Notes under the pieces: model-generated
Seen by the model: only the letters and a program-made list of their open reading frames with translations
Databases searched by the model: none
Told to the model about the DNA's origin: nothing
In this document: one piece after another, positions 6,423 to 14,263 of the stretch
How the letters are laid out: each line of letters begins with the position of its first letter
How positions within the stretch are numbered: the stretch's first letter is position 1
Program-made: the position numbers and the translations under genes
Origin: Cryomorphaceae bacterium
GTDB lineage: Bacteria; Bacteroidota; Bacteroidia; Flavobacteriales; Schleiferiaceae
Reading direction: 5' to 3'
Assembly (NCBI GenBank): GCA_003444795.1
Contig: DLWR01000199.1
Coordinates: forward strand, 1-14,712
Length of the DNA: 14,712 bases

Positions 6423-7742
6423 TTAGGCAGGAATGCGTTCGATTTGAGCGCCCAGTGCTCGGAGGCGTTCGTCGATGCGTTCGTAGCCGCGGTCAATTTG
6501 TTCAATGTTGTGGATAGTGCTGGTGCCTTCTGCGCTCAATGCAGCGATGAGCAAGGCAATTCCGGCACGTATGTCAGGCGATGTCATGGTGGTGGCGCGC
6601 AGGCTGAACTTTCGGTCCAGACCAATGACGGTAGCGCGGTGTGGATCACAGAGAATAATTTGAGCACCCATGTCAATCAATTTGTCCACAAAGAACAAAC
6701 GGCTTTCAAACATTTTCTGGTGAATGAGCACAGATCCTTTCGCCTGAGTAGCCGTGACAAGCACGATGCTCAGTAGGTCGGGCGTAAAGCCGGGCCAAGG
6801 AGCATCCGCAACGGTCACCATGGAGCCATCTAAGTAGGCACCAATTTCATAGGATTCTTGCGCGGGGATGTGAATGTCGTCCCCTTGGATGTCTAATTGA
6901 ATACCCAATTTGCGGAAGACTTCGGGAATGATACCCAAGTGCTGAACTCCGGCATTTTTAATGGTGAGTTCGCTCTGCGTCATGGCAGCGAGGCCAATCC
7001 AGGAGCCAATCTCAATCATGTCCGGCAAGCAGCGGTGCTCAGTGCCGCCCAGTTTTTCTACGCCGGTGATGGTGAGCAAATTGCTTCCAATGCCCTCAAT
7101 TTTTGCGCCCATACGCACGAGCATGCTGCACAATTGCTGGAGGTAGGGTTCGCATGCCGCGTTATAAATCGTAGTCACGCCGGGCGTCAACACCGCCGCC
7201 ATCACAATATTCGCGGTGCCCGTTACGGAAGCCTCGTCTAGAAGCATGTAGGCCCCCTTCAGGCCAGAAGCGGGCGTTTCTACTCCATAAAAGTGTGAAC
7301 TCTCCTCGTATTTAAATTCCGCTCCAAGTTTCATGAAGCCCAGGAAGTGGGTGTCCAAACGGCGGCGGCCAATTTTATCACCCCCGGGTTTGGGGATATA
7401 GCCTTTGCCGAATCGCGCCAAAAGCGGACCAACGAGCATAATGGAGCCACGCAACGCAGCACCTTTCTTTTTGTAGGTGTCTGAAAAGAGGAAGTTCGCA
7501 TCCACGTCTTTGGCGCAGAAGCTGTAATCTCCATGACCGTGCTTGATCACGGCCACGCCAAAGTCCCCTAAAATCTCAATGAGCTTGTTGACGTCGACGA
7601 TGTCCGGAATGTTGGAAACTCGGACCGTATCTTCCGTCAGCAGAACGGCACAGAGGATTTGGAGAACTTCGTTTTTGGCGCCTTGAGGGTGCACGTCGCC
7701 TTTGAGACGGCGACCACCAGTGATGCGAAAGCTGGATGACAC
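6423..7742 (-). CDS. murA: UDP-N-acetylglucosamine 1-carboxyvinyltransferase MurA
   Basis: MurA transfers enolpyruvate from PEP to UDP-GlcNAc, the first committed step of cytoplasmic peptidoglycan synthesis. The 439-residue length and the EPSP-synthase-like fold are typical. Visible motifs are GAKNE (21-25, with the substrate-contacting Lys23 and Asn24), LRGSIMLVGPLLARFG (98-112), and the active-site loop at 118-128. In that loop the position of E. coli Cys115 is Asp122 (KPGGDKIGRRR). Asp322 in GFTPDLLS matches the catalytic base. Asp at the Cys115 position is known from other bacteria and gives intrinsic fosfomycin insensitivity. The start is GTG at 7742: an in-frame TAA, which is the DUF4290 stop, lies 12 nt upstream and there is no ATG between. 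It is packed in a run with the helicase, the DUF4290 gene and the thioredoxin gene. Confidence 0.96.
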   Translation of the reverse strand: MSSSFRITGGRRLKGDVHPQGAKNEVLQILCAVLLTEDTVRVSNIPDIVDVNKLIEILGDFGVAVIKHGHGDYSFCAKDVDANFLFSDTYKKKGAALRGSIMLVGPLLARFGKGYIPKPGGDKIGRRRLDTHFLGFMKLGAEFKYEESSHFYGVETPASGLKGAYMLLDEASVTGTANIVMAAVLTPGVTTIYNAACEPYLQQLCSMLVRMGAKIEGIGSNLLTITGVEKLGGTEHRCLPDMIEIGSWIGLAAMTQSELTIKNAGVQHLGIIPEVFRKLGIQLDIQGDDIHIPAQESYEIGAYLDGSMVTVADAPWPGFTPDLLSIVLVTATQAKGSVLIHQKMFESRLFFVDKLIDMGAQIILCDPHRATVIGLDRKFSLRATTMTSPDIRAGIALLIAALSAEGTSTIHNIEQIDRGYERIDERLRALGAQIERIPA

Positions 7743-7754
7743 GTAGTAAAGGGG

Positions 7755-8417
7755 TTATTTGCGTTTAAAGGGGCCTTTTCGTTTGAAGTTGGCCTTCGAT
7801 TTTTTCTTGTTCCGCGTGTGGAGCGGGGCGTTTTGGGAGACTACGCCGCGGTTCACAGAGAGTGTCGTTTTTTCTTGTCCCAACTTTCCACCGGAGAGGA
7901 TGCGCAGTTCGGCATAAATGACGGCGTCGTCCACACTGTCCTTGTTCCAGGAGAGGTAGGCGCGCTTCATTTGGTTGGCAATGTCCAATTCCATGGCATC
8001 GCGCTCCTCAGAAGGTTCCATGGCAGAAACCGTCGAGATCAAACTTTGTATGATGTTTCCATAGTAGCGATGGCTGCGGCTCTTTTGGGGATAGGGGACA
8101 GCCTCAGGTTTTTCGCCCAACTTTTCCCGTGTAGGGGTGGGGTAGGGGCAGTCTACATCCAGCAGGAAATCTGACATCACAAACAGATGATCCCAGAGCT
8201 TGTGTCGATAATCGGGATTGTCGCGCAGGCTGGGATTAAGGTTGCCAATGACATCAATGATGCTGTTGGCCACTTTGGTGCGGTGGTCGCGATCGGGCAA
8301 CGTCAAGCAGTACTCGATCATGGACTGCACGTGGCGCCCGTATTCGGGCATGCGCAATTGTTCACGGTCCGTGTTGTAGTCCAGGGAAAGAGCGGCAATA
8401 TTTGAAGTATCCATCAT
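7755..8417 (-). CDS. DUF4290 family protein, function unknown
   Basis: This 220-residue protein I recognise as DUF4290, a family largely confined to Bacteroidota with no established function. It opens with LDYNTDREQLRMPEYGRHVQ (12-31), followed by a mostly helical body with YRHKLWDHLFVMSDF (about 70-84), and a region rich in acidic and helical residues to about 180. The last 20 residues are strongly basic (NKKKSKANFKRKGPFKRK), which could contact nucleic acid or the ribosome (inference). There is no signal peptide, so it is cytoplasmic. Its ATG overlaps the helicase stop by 4 nt (ATGA); a second ATG immediately follows. murA begins 12 nt after its stop, in the same frame. The helicase-DUF4290-murA packing suggests coupled translation. 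Confidence 0.9.
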   Translation of the reverse strand: MMDTSNIAALSLDYNTDREQLRMPEYGRHVQSMIEYCLTLPDRDHRTKVANSIIDVIGNLNPSLRDNPDYRHKLWDHLFVMSDFLLDVDCPYPTPTREKLGEKPEAVPYPQKSRSHRYYGNIIQSLISTVSAMEPSEERDAMELDIANQMKRAYLSWNKDSVDDAVIYAELRILSGGKLGQEKTTLSVNRGVVSQNAPLHTRNKKKSKANFKRKGPFKRK

Positions 8418-10762
8418 GAAAGGAGTTGCAATTTAGCAAACTTGAGCAGCAATTTTTTCTCGCCCGCGTTGTCGAAGATAATGGTGGCTTTGCGTTCGGT
8501 GCCGTCCCCGGTCAATTCTGTCACTTTTCCAATCCCAAAGCGGTCGTGAACCACTTTAAATCCAATTTCTAGGCCAAGCTCCAGGGCGTTACTCCCGGAA
8601 CTTCCCCCACTTTGCGTGGCTTGGTTCATGGGTTTGAGCGCAGTGGGCCGGCGGAAACGCACAGGAGCCGGAGGAGGACTGGGCTTCGCTGGCTTGGGGG
8701 CAGCTGGGCGCGTTTGGCCTGCGGTTCTCCGGGTCGAAGGTACGTCAAAGGCGTCCATCAGCTCTTTGGGTACGGAATAGGTCGGCTGGAATTCGGGGAC
8801 GTGAATGTCCAAATGCGCCTCGTCCAATTCCTCCAAAAAACGGCTTGGCTCGCAATCGATCAATTTTCCCCAGCGGTAGCGCACGTGTGCATACGTCAGG
8901 AAGGCGCGCTTTTCGGCTCGTGTGAGGGCGACATAAAATAGGCGGCGCTCCTCTTCCAAATCCGAACGGGACCCCATGGACATCATCGACGGAAAGAGGT
9001 TCTCCTCCATGCCCACAACAAAAACAGCGGGAAACTCCAGGCCCTTAGCCAAGTGTATGGTCATGAGATTGACCTTGGGGCGGTCATCTTCATCCGCGCG
9101 GTCTGCATCCGTGAGTAAAGCCACGTCCTGCAAGAAGGCGCCCAGGCTGGGGTCTCCATCTTCGACTTGCTGCTGCTGCTCCACAAAATCCTTGATGCCG
9201 TTGAGCAATTCTTGCAGGTTCTCGTAGCGTGAAATGCCCTCGGGCGTCTTGTCTTCAGCGAGCAATTTTATCAAACCACTGCTGCGCGAAATGTGCTCTA
9301 CTGCATCAAAGGCATCTTTGTCCTGCGCAATAATTCGGTAGGATTTGATCAAGTCGGTAAAGGCCAAAAGCCGCTCTTGCGTGGGCTTGTTGATGGCAAT
9401 GCCCCATTCGCCTGCATTTTCCGCCGCTTCCCAAATCGTGGCCTTGCGCTCATCCGCAGCAATGGTCAGGCGGGCGAGGGTGGTATCCCCAATGCCGCGC
9501 GCCGGCAGATTGATGACCCTGCGGAAGGCTTCTTCATCTTTGGGATTGACGGTCAGCCGCACATAGGCCATCAAATCCTTCACTTCTTTGCGCTGATAGA
9601 AGGACAGGCCTCCATAAATACGGTAGGGAATATTGCGTCGGCGGAGCGCGTCTTCAAAGGCGCGGGATTGTGCGTTCGTTCGGTACAGAATGGCAAAGGC
9701 ATCATGCGCTAAATGTTCGCGCATGTTCAATTCCCAAATGGTCTGCGCGACGTAGTTGCCTTCGTCCGCATCGCTCACACTCTTGTGCACCACAATGCGC
9801 TCGCCTTGCGGATTACTGGTCCAAACGTTCTTCTCCAACTGATCTTGGTTGTGCTTGATCAATGAATTTGCCGCTTGAACGATGCAGCCGCTGCTTCGGT
9901 AATTCTGTTCGAGTTTAAAGAGCTTCGCGTCGGGATAGTCTTTTTGGAAATTGAGAATGTTCCGAATGTTCGCCCCCCGAAACGCATAAATGCTTTGTGC
10001 ATCATCTCCCACCACGCAAAGGTTTTCAAACCTCGAGGCCAGCGCCTTGACAATGAGGTACTGCGAGTGGTTGGTATCTTGGTACTCATCTACTAAGATG
10101 TATTTGAACCGCTCCTGGTAACGCGCTAGGGCATCGGGAAACTTGGTGAAGAGCTCATTGGTTTTGAGCAAGAGGTCGTCAAAGTCCATGGCGCCTGCCC
10201 GAAAACACTTCTCCATGTAGGCGCCATAAAGCTCACCCAGCTGGGGCATGCGCGCTGAGGCATCGGCCTCCTGAAGGTCTGCCCGGTTCTGGTAGGCCTT
10301 GGGGGTGATCAAATTGTTCTTGAACGCTGAGATGCGCGAGGCAACGGCCTTGACTTTGTAAATGTCCTTGTCGAGGCCACGGTCTTTAATCAACCCTGAA
10401 ATCACTTTTTGAGCATCCTCGGTGTCGTAGATCGTAAAATTTGACGGATAGCCGAGGCGATGGCCTTCAATGCGTAGAATGCGCGCAAAAATGGAGTGGA
10501 AGGTACCCATCCACAAATTCTTAGCCTCTGTACCTCCCAGTAGCTTTTCAATACGTCCCTTCATTTCCCGCGCGGCTTTGTTCGTGAAGGTGAGCGCCAA
10601 TATGTTAAAGGGATCCACCCCCTTATCCATAAGGTAGGCCATTCGGAAGGTTAGGACGCGGGTTTTACCGGATCCTGCGCCGGCGATGACCATCACGGGA
10701 CCTTCGGTCTGTTTGACGGCTTCTTGCTGGACCGAATTAAGGGCGGATAAATAGGCTGACAT
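8414..10762 (-). CDS. UvrD/PcrA-type 3'-5' DNA helicase (superfamily 1A)
   Basis: This 782-residue ATP-dependent helicase belongs to the UvrD/PcrA group, which acts in nucleotide excision and mismatch repair, removal of recombinase filaments and handling of stalled RNA polymerase. Motifs in order: Q-motif region LNSVQQEAV (8-16), Walker A AGAGSGKT (27-34), Ia TFTNKAA (58-64), Walker B DEYQDT (225-230), III GDDAQSIYAFRGA (252-264), IV QNYRS (286-290), V TIHLAKGLEF (568-577) and VI VALTRAEK (611-618). After a Pro/Ala-rich flexible linker (about 683-727), the last 50 residues (LEIGFKVVHDRFGIGKV onward) match the PcrA-type Tudor-like domain, which in other bacteria binds RNA polymerase. This favours PcrA/UvrD over Rep, but I leave the symbol open. 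It is the first gene of the minus-strand run and divergent from rpsL. Confidence 0.96.
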   Translation of the reverse strand: MSAYLSALNSVQQEAVKQTEGPVMVIAGAGSGKTRVLTFRMAYLMDKGVDPFNILALTFTNKAAREMKGRIEKLLGGTEAKNLWMGTFHSIFARILRIEGHRLGYPSNFTIYDTEDAQKVISGLIKDRGLDKDIYKVKAVASRISAFKNNLITPKAYQNRADLQEADASARMPQLGELYGAYMEKCFRAGAMDFDDLLLKTNELFTKFPDALARYQERFKYILVDEYQDTNHSQYLIVKALASRFENLCVVGDDAQSIYAFRGANIRNILNFQKDYPDAKLFKLEQNYRSSGCIVQAANSLIKHNQDQLEKNVWTSNPQGERIVVHKSVSDADEGNYVAQTIWELNMREHLAHDAFAILYRTNAQSRAFEDALRRRNIPYRIYGGLSFYQRKEVKDLMAYVRLTVNPKDEEAFRRVINLPARGIGDTTLARLTIAADERKATIWEAAENAGEWGIAINKPTQERLLAFTDLIKSYRIIAQDKDAFDAVEHISRSSGLIKLLAEDKTPEGISRYENLQELLNGIKDFVEQQQQVEDGDPSLGAFLQDVALLTDADRADEDDRPKVNLMTIHLAKGLEFPAVFVVGMEENLFPSMMSMGSRSDLEEERRLFYVALTRAEKRAFLTYAHVRYRWGKLIDCEPSRFLEELDEAHLDIHVPEFQPTYSVPKELMDAFDVPSTRRTAGQTRPAAPKPAKPSPPPAPVRFRRPTALKPMNQATQSGGSSGSNALELGLEIGFKVVHDRFGIGKVTELTGDGTERKATIIFDNAGEKKLLLKFAKLQLLS

Positions 10763-10772
10763 GGGGAGGGTT

Positions 10773-10780
10773 CAAAGGTA
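10773..10780 (-). promoter_or_regulatory. Possible -7 element (TACCTTTG) for the helicase operon
   Basis: The minus strand reads TACCTTTG here, a full match to the Bacteroidota -7 consensus TAnnTTTG, 10 nt before the helicase ATG. No clear TTG lies about 19 nt upstream, only a T-rich run (CTTTTT). If used, the leader would be only a few bases long, so the transcript would be close to leaderless. Such an 8-mer with two free positions can occur by chance. Confidence 0.4.
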
Positions 10781-10829
10781 ACATTCGCGTCCGGTGCGAA
10801 AAAGTTTAAAAACTGCAAGAAAATCAGCG

Positions 10830-10859
10830 TTGTCCGTAGCGAAAAAAGGTCTACATTTG
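10830..10859 (+). promoter_or_regulatory. Bacteroidota-type promoter for the str-S10 operon
   Basis: TTG at 10830-10832, a 19-nt spacer and TACATTTG at 10852-10859 match the Flavobacterium/Bacteroides consensus (TTG, 17-23 nt, TAnnTTTG). The predicted start of transcription is about 10864-10867, giving an rpsL leader of nearly 60 nt. The position fits a strong promoter for the ribosomal genes, which all read rightward from here. Confidence 0.8.
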
Positions 10860-10863
10860 CAGT

Positions 10864-10880
10864 CCCCTAAAAACTAGGGG
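10864..10880 (+). promoter_or_regulatory. Hairpin at the predicted 5' end of the rpsL transcript
   Basis: CCCCTA (10864-10869) and TAGGGG (10875-10880) form a 6-bp stem with a 5-nt A-rich loop. It begins where transcription from the TACATTTG promoter is expected to start, so the mRNA could carry a stem-loop at or very near its 5' end. It could stabilise the mRNA or take part in ribosomal-protein feedback (inference). No poly-T follows, so it is not a terminator. Confidence 0.5.
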
Positions 10881-10922
10881 TATAGTTTATTGTAGCGACG
10901 ACAACCAACACAATTAAAAAGA

Positions 10923-11303
10923 ATGCCTACCATTCAACAGCTCGTACGTAAGGGACGAGTCAAGCTGGAAAAGAAGAGCAAGTCCGCAGCGTTGGACTCC
11001 TGCCCCCAGCGTCGAGGCGTGTGCACGCGTGTGTACACCACCACTCCTAAGAAGCCGAATTCGGCCATGCGTAAAGTCGCCCGTGTGCGTCTAACCAATG
11101 GCAACGAAGTCAACGCCTATATTGGCGGTGAAGGCCACAACTTGCAAGAACACTCTATCGTACTCGTACGTGGCGGTCGTGTGAAAGACTTGCCAGGTGT
11201 ACGTTACCACATCGTTCGCGGTGCCCTAGATACGGCAGGTGTGAACGGTCGTATGCAACGTCGTTCTAAGTATGGTGCTAAGCGCCCCAAAGCAAAAAAA
11301 TAA
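10923..11303 (+). CDS. rpsL: 30S ribosomal protein S12
   Basis: S12 sits at the decoding centre of the small subunit and influences accuracy. The 126-residue length and alignment to the E. coli protein are nearly gap-free over most of the chain. The [10 protein letters not shown] loop has Lys43, the residue changed in many streptomycin-resistant mutants, in the wild-type form. [10 protein letters not shown] includes Lys88 and Asp89, the latter being the methylthiolated Asp in other bacteria. The C-terminal [14 protein letters not shown] tail is typical. It is the first gene after the TACATTTG promoter. The ATG is preceded by an A-rich stretch (CAATTAAAAAGA) and no Shine-Dalgarno, as usual for Bacteroidota. 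rpsG begins 9 nt after its stop. Confidence 0.98.
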   Translation: MPTIQQLVRKGRVKLEKKSKSAALDSCPQRRGVCTRVYTTTPKKPNSAMRKVARVRLTNGNEVNAYIGGEGHNLQEHSIVLVRGGRVKDLPGVRYHIVRGALDTAGVNGRMQRRSKYGAKRPKAKK

Positions 11304-11312
11304 TCGGAAATC

Positions 11313-11783
11313 ATGAGAAAGACGCGTGCTAAGAAGCGCCCCCTATTACCGGATCCCCGCTTCAATGATCCCTTGGTAACTCGTTTCGTCAACAACTTGA
11401 TGTATGACGGCAAGAAGTCTACCGCTTTCACCATCTTCTATGATGCGATTGACATCGTTTCTGAAAAGTCTGGCGAGGCCAACGGCCTGGACCAGTGGAA
11501 GACCGCTTTGACCAATGTGATGCCTCACGTAGAGGTTCGCAGCCGTCGTGTAGGTGGTTCTACGTTCCAAATCCCCCAGCAAATCCGCCCCGAGCGCAAA
11601 ATCTCCATGGCTATGAAGTGGATGATTGGATACGCTCGCTCACGCAACGAAAAGAGCATGGCTGCTAAGTTGGCCGGCGAAATCATGGCTGCCGCTAAAG
11701 AAGAAGGTGCAGCAGTGAAGAAGCGTATGGACGTTCACAAAATGGCTGAGGCAAACAAGGCCTTCTCACACTTCCGTTTCTAA
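11313..11783 (+). CDS. rpsG: 30S ribosomal protein S7
   Basis: S7 is a primary binder of the 3' domain of 16S rRNA and organises the small-subunit head near the E site. The 156 residues start MRKTRAKKRPLLPDPRFNDP and include the conserved NLMYDGKKSTA segment (28-38), the beta-hairpin region VEVRSRRVGGSTFQIP (73-88) and RPERKISMAMKWM. The length is standard. In E. coli, S7 is the translational repressor of the str operon, binding the rpsL-rpsG intercistronic RNA. Here that spacer is only 9 nt, so the same site cannot exist in the E. coli form and any feedback would need another target. Confidence 0.98.
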   Translation: MRKTRAKKRPLLPDPRFNDPLVTRFVNNLMYDGKKSTAFTIFYDAIDIVSEKSGEANGLDQWKTALTNVMPHVEVRSRRVGGSTFQIPQQIRPERKISMAMKWMIGYARSRNEKSMAAKLAGEIMAAAKEEGAAVKKRMDVHKMAEANKAFSHFRF

Positions 11784-11795
11784 TCTGTTGATATC

Positions 11796-13925
11796 ATGTC
11801 TAAGCGCGATTTAAAATTCACACGAAACATTGGTATCATGGCCCACATCGATGCGGGCAAGACGACTACCACGGAACGGATTCTTTACTACACAGGTGTA
11901 AGCCACAAGATTGGCGAGGTACACGACGGTGCTGCAACTATGGACTGGATGGTTCAGGAGCAGGAGCGCGGTATCACCATCACTTCAGCTGCAACGACGT
12001 GCTTCTGGCGCTTCCCAACCGTTCAAGGTAAGGATACAGCCGACACGCAGCTGTACAAGATCAACATTATCGACACCCCAGGACACGTAGACTTTACCGT
12101 TGAGGTAGAGCGTTCATTGCGCGTTTTGGACGGTGCCGTTGCATTGCTTTGCGCCGTAGGTGGTGTTCAGCCACAGACGGAGACCGTTTGGCGTCAAGCG
12201 ACGAAGTACTCTGTACCTCGTATCGCTTTCGTGAACAAGATGGATCGTACGGGTGCTGACTTCTTCAATGTAGTTCGTCAGATCGACGAAAAGTTGAAAG
12301 GCAATCCTATTCCATTGCAGGTACCTATCGGTGCTGAAACGGAATTCCAAGGTGTGGTAGACTTGTTGACCAATGAGGCGATCATTTGGGAAGATGCAAC
12401 CCAAGGCATGACCTACAAGGTCGTTGATATCCCCGCTGATTTGGTGGATACCGTGGCAGAATACCGCGAGAAGTTGGTCGAGGCTGTAGCTGAATTCGAC
12501 GACAATTTGATGGAGAAGTTCTTTGACGATCCTGATAGCATCACCAAGGAAGAATTGGTAGCAGCTATCCGCAAGGCCACCATCGCTCAAAAGATCACCC
12601 CCGTATTGTGCGGCTCTGCCTTCAAGAACAAGGGCGTACAGACTATGTTGGACGCCGTTATGTCTTTCATGCCTTCTCCTGTTGACGTAGAGGCTATCAC
12701 CGGCACAAACCCTGATACCGAGCAGGAAGAAGTACGCAAGCCAGACCCCGACGAGCCCTTCGCAGCGTTGGCGTTCAAGATTGCTACCGACCCCTTCGTA
12801 GGCCGATTGTGCTTCTTCCGTGTCTACTCTGGTAAGATTGACGCAGGTTCGTACACGAAAAACATGCGTACTGGAAACAAGGAGCGTATCTCTCGTATCT
12901 TCCAAATGCACTCCAATAAGCAGAACCCAATCGAGATGATCGAGGCGGGTGATATCGGTGCAGGCGTTGGTTTCAAGGACATCCGTACGGGTGACACCTT
13001 GTGCGACGAGAAGCGTCCTATCATTTTGGAATCTATGAGCTTCCCTGAGCCCGTTATCGGTTTGGCGGTGGAGCCTAAGACCCAAGCGGACGTGGACAAA
13101 TTGGGCATGTCTTTGGCCAAGTTGGCAGAAGAGGATCCCACTTTCCGTGTTCACACGGACGAGGAGACGGGCCAAACGGTTATCTCCGGTATGGGTGAAT
13201 TGCACTTGGAAATCATCGTGGACCGCTTGAAGCGCGAGTTCAAGGTTGAGTGTAACCAAGGTGCCCCCCAGGTTCAGTATAAAGAAGCACTTACGGCGAA
13301 CTTCGGTCACCGCGAAGTGTATAAGAAGCAAACCGGTGGTCGTGGTAAGTTCGCGGACATCGTCTTCACCATCGGCCCTGCCGACGAAGGCTTCACGGGA
13401 TCTCTTCAGTTCGACAACCAGATCAAAGGCGGTAACGTTCCCAAGGAATATATTCCTGCCGTTGAAAAAGGCTTCAAGGACGCGATGAAGAACGGCCCAT
13501 TGGCTGGCTACGCGATCGACACCATGAAAGTGACCTTGACAGACGGTTCTTTCCACCCTGTGGATTCGGACTCTTTGTCTTTTGAATTGGCTGCTAAGAT
13601 TGGTTTCAAGGAAGCTGGTAAGAAGGCTCGTCCTGTAATTCTAGAGCCTATGATGAAGTTGGAGGTAGTTATGCCCGAATCTTCCATGGGTGACGTCGTT
13701 GGTGACTTGAACAAGCGCCGCGGTATCGTTGAGGGTATGGACACGAAAGAAGGCGACTCTGTCGTTCGTGCTAAAGTGCCTTTGAGTGAAATGTTTGGAT
13801 ATGTAACCACTTTGCGTACGATCACGTCTGGTCGCGGCAGTTCCTCTATGGAATTCAGTCACTACGCCGAAACGCCTTCTAGCATCGCTGAGGCTGTGAT
13901 CGAGAAAGTGAAGGGTAGCAAATAA
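11796..13925 (+). CDS. fusA: Translation elongation factor G
   Basis: EF-G is the GTPase that drives tRNA-mRNA translocation and, with RRF, ribosome recycling. The 709 residues show G1 AHIDAGKT (16-23), switch I with ERGITITSA (57-65), G3 DTPGH (93-97), G4 NKMD (147-150) and G5 CGSAFKNKG near 268. Domains II to V follow: [17 protein letters not shown] marks domain [20 protein letters not shown] domain [18 protein letters not shown] domain IV, and [13 protein letters not shown] domain V. Sequence details, such as [18 protein letters not shown], are those of the canonical housekeeping EF-G. It is the third gene of the str segment, 12 nt after rpsG. The usual downstream tuf is not here; rpsJ follows after 14 nt. 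Confidence 0.98.
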   Translation: MSKRDLKFTRNIGIMAHIDAGKTTTTERILYYTGVSHKIGEVHDGAATMDWMVQEQERGITITSAATTCFWRFPTVQGKDTADTQLYKINIIDTPGHVDFTVEVERSLRVLDGAVALLCAVGGVQPQTETVWRQATKYSVPRIAFVNKMDRTGADFFNVVRQIDEKLKGNPIPLQVPIGAETEFQGVVDLLTNEAIIWEDATQGMTYKVVDIPADLVDTVAEYREKLVEAVAEFDDNLMEKFFDDPDSITKEELVAAIRKATIAQKITPVLCGSAFKNKGVQTMLDAVMSFMPSPVDVEAITGTNPDTEQEEVRKPDPDEPFAALAFKIATDPFVGRLCFFRVYSGKIDAGSYTKNMRTGNKERISRIFQMHSNKQNPIEMIEAGDIGAGVGFKDIRTGDTLCDEKRPIILESMSFPEPVIGLAVEPKTQADVDKLGMSLAKLAEEDPTFRVHTDEETGQTVISGMGELHLEIIVDRLKREFKVECNQGAPQVQYKEALTANFGHREVYKKQTGGRGKFADIVFTIGPADEGFTGSLQFDNQIKGGNVPKEYIPAVEKGFKDAMKNGPLAGYAIDTMKVTLTDGSFHPVDSDSLSFELAAKIGFKEAGKKARPVILEPMMKLEVVMPESSMGDVVGDLNKRRGIVEGMDTKEGDSVVRAKVPLSEMFGYVTTLRTITSGRGSSSMEFSHYAETPSSIAEAVIEKVKGSK

Positions 13926-13939
13926 GTCTTTTTCAAGTT

Positions 13940-14245
13940 ATGAGCCAGAAAATTCGCATTAAACTCAAGTCTTACGACCACATGCTCGTAGACAAGAGTG
14001 CTGAGAAAATCGTGAAAACGGTGAAGAGCACGGGTGCTGTTGTTAACGGTCCCATCCCCCTTCCCACGAACAAGCGCATCTACACGGTGTTGCGTTCACC
14101 TCACGTAAACAAGAAAGCCCGTGAGCAGTTTGAGCTGTCTAGCTACAAGCGCTTGTTGGACATCTACTCTTCATCTAGCAAGACTATCGATGCTTTGATG
14201 AAGTTGGAGTTGCCAAGTGGGGTTGAAGTAGAAATCAAAGTTTAA
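13940..14245 (+). CDS. rpsJ: 30S ribosomal protein S10
   Basis: S10 is a small-subunit head protein that, as NusE, also takes part in transcription antitermination with NusB. The 101-residue length is normal. Typical features are [11 protein letters not shown] near the N-terminus, the loop containing [13 protein letters not shown] (31-43, where the tip contacts the ribosome head), and the [13 protein letters not shown] motif. It is the first gene of the S10 segment and is joined to fusA by only 14 nt with no terminator, so it is probably read from the rpsL promoter. Confidence 0.98.
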   Translation: MSQKIRIKLKSYDHMLVDKSAEKIVKTVKSTGAVVNGPIPLPTNKRIYTVLRSPHVNKKAREQFELSSYKRLLDIYSSSSKTIDALMKLELPSGVEVEIKV

Positions 14246-14263
14246 TCAATTCCTTTTGAAATC

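Noticed and set aside
5988-6776. A 262-codon plus-strand opening across the thioredoxin gene and the end of murA
   Set aside because: It crosses two recognisable minus-strand genes and their gap, and its translation matches no family I recognise.
7377-7379. The Asp in the MurA active-site loop as a sign of an inactive or non-MurA enzyme
   Set aside because: The other catalytic residues and the length are normal, and Asp at this place is a known active variant.
12114-13556. A 480-codon opening on the minus strand inside fusA
   Set aside because: It is fully antisense to a well-conserved gene. The translation is His/Val/Arg-rich without recognisable domains, as expected for a shadow of a codon-biased gene.
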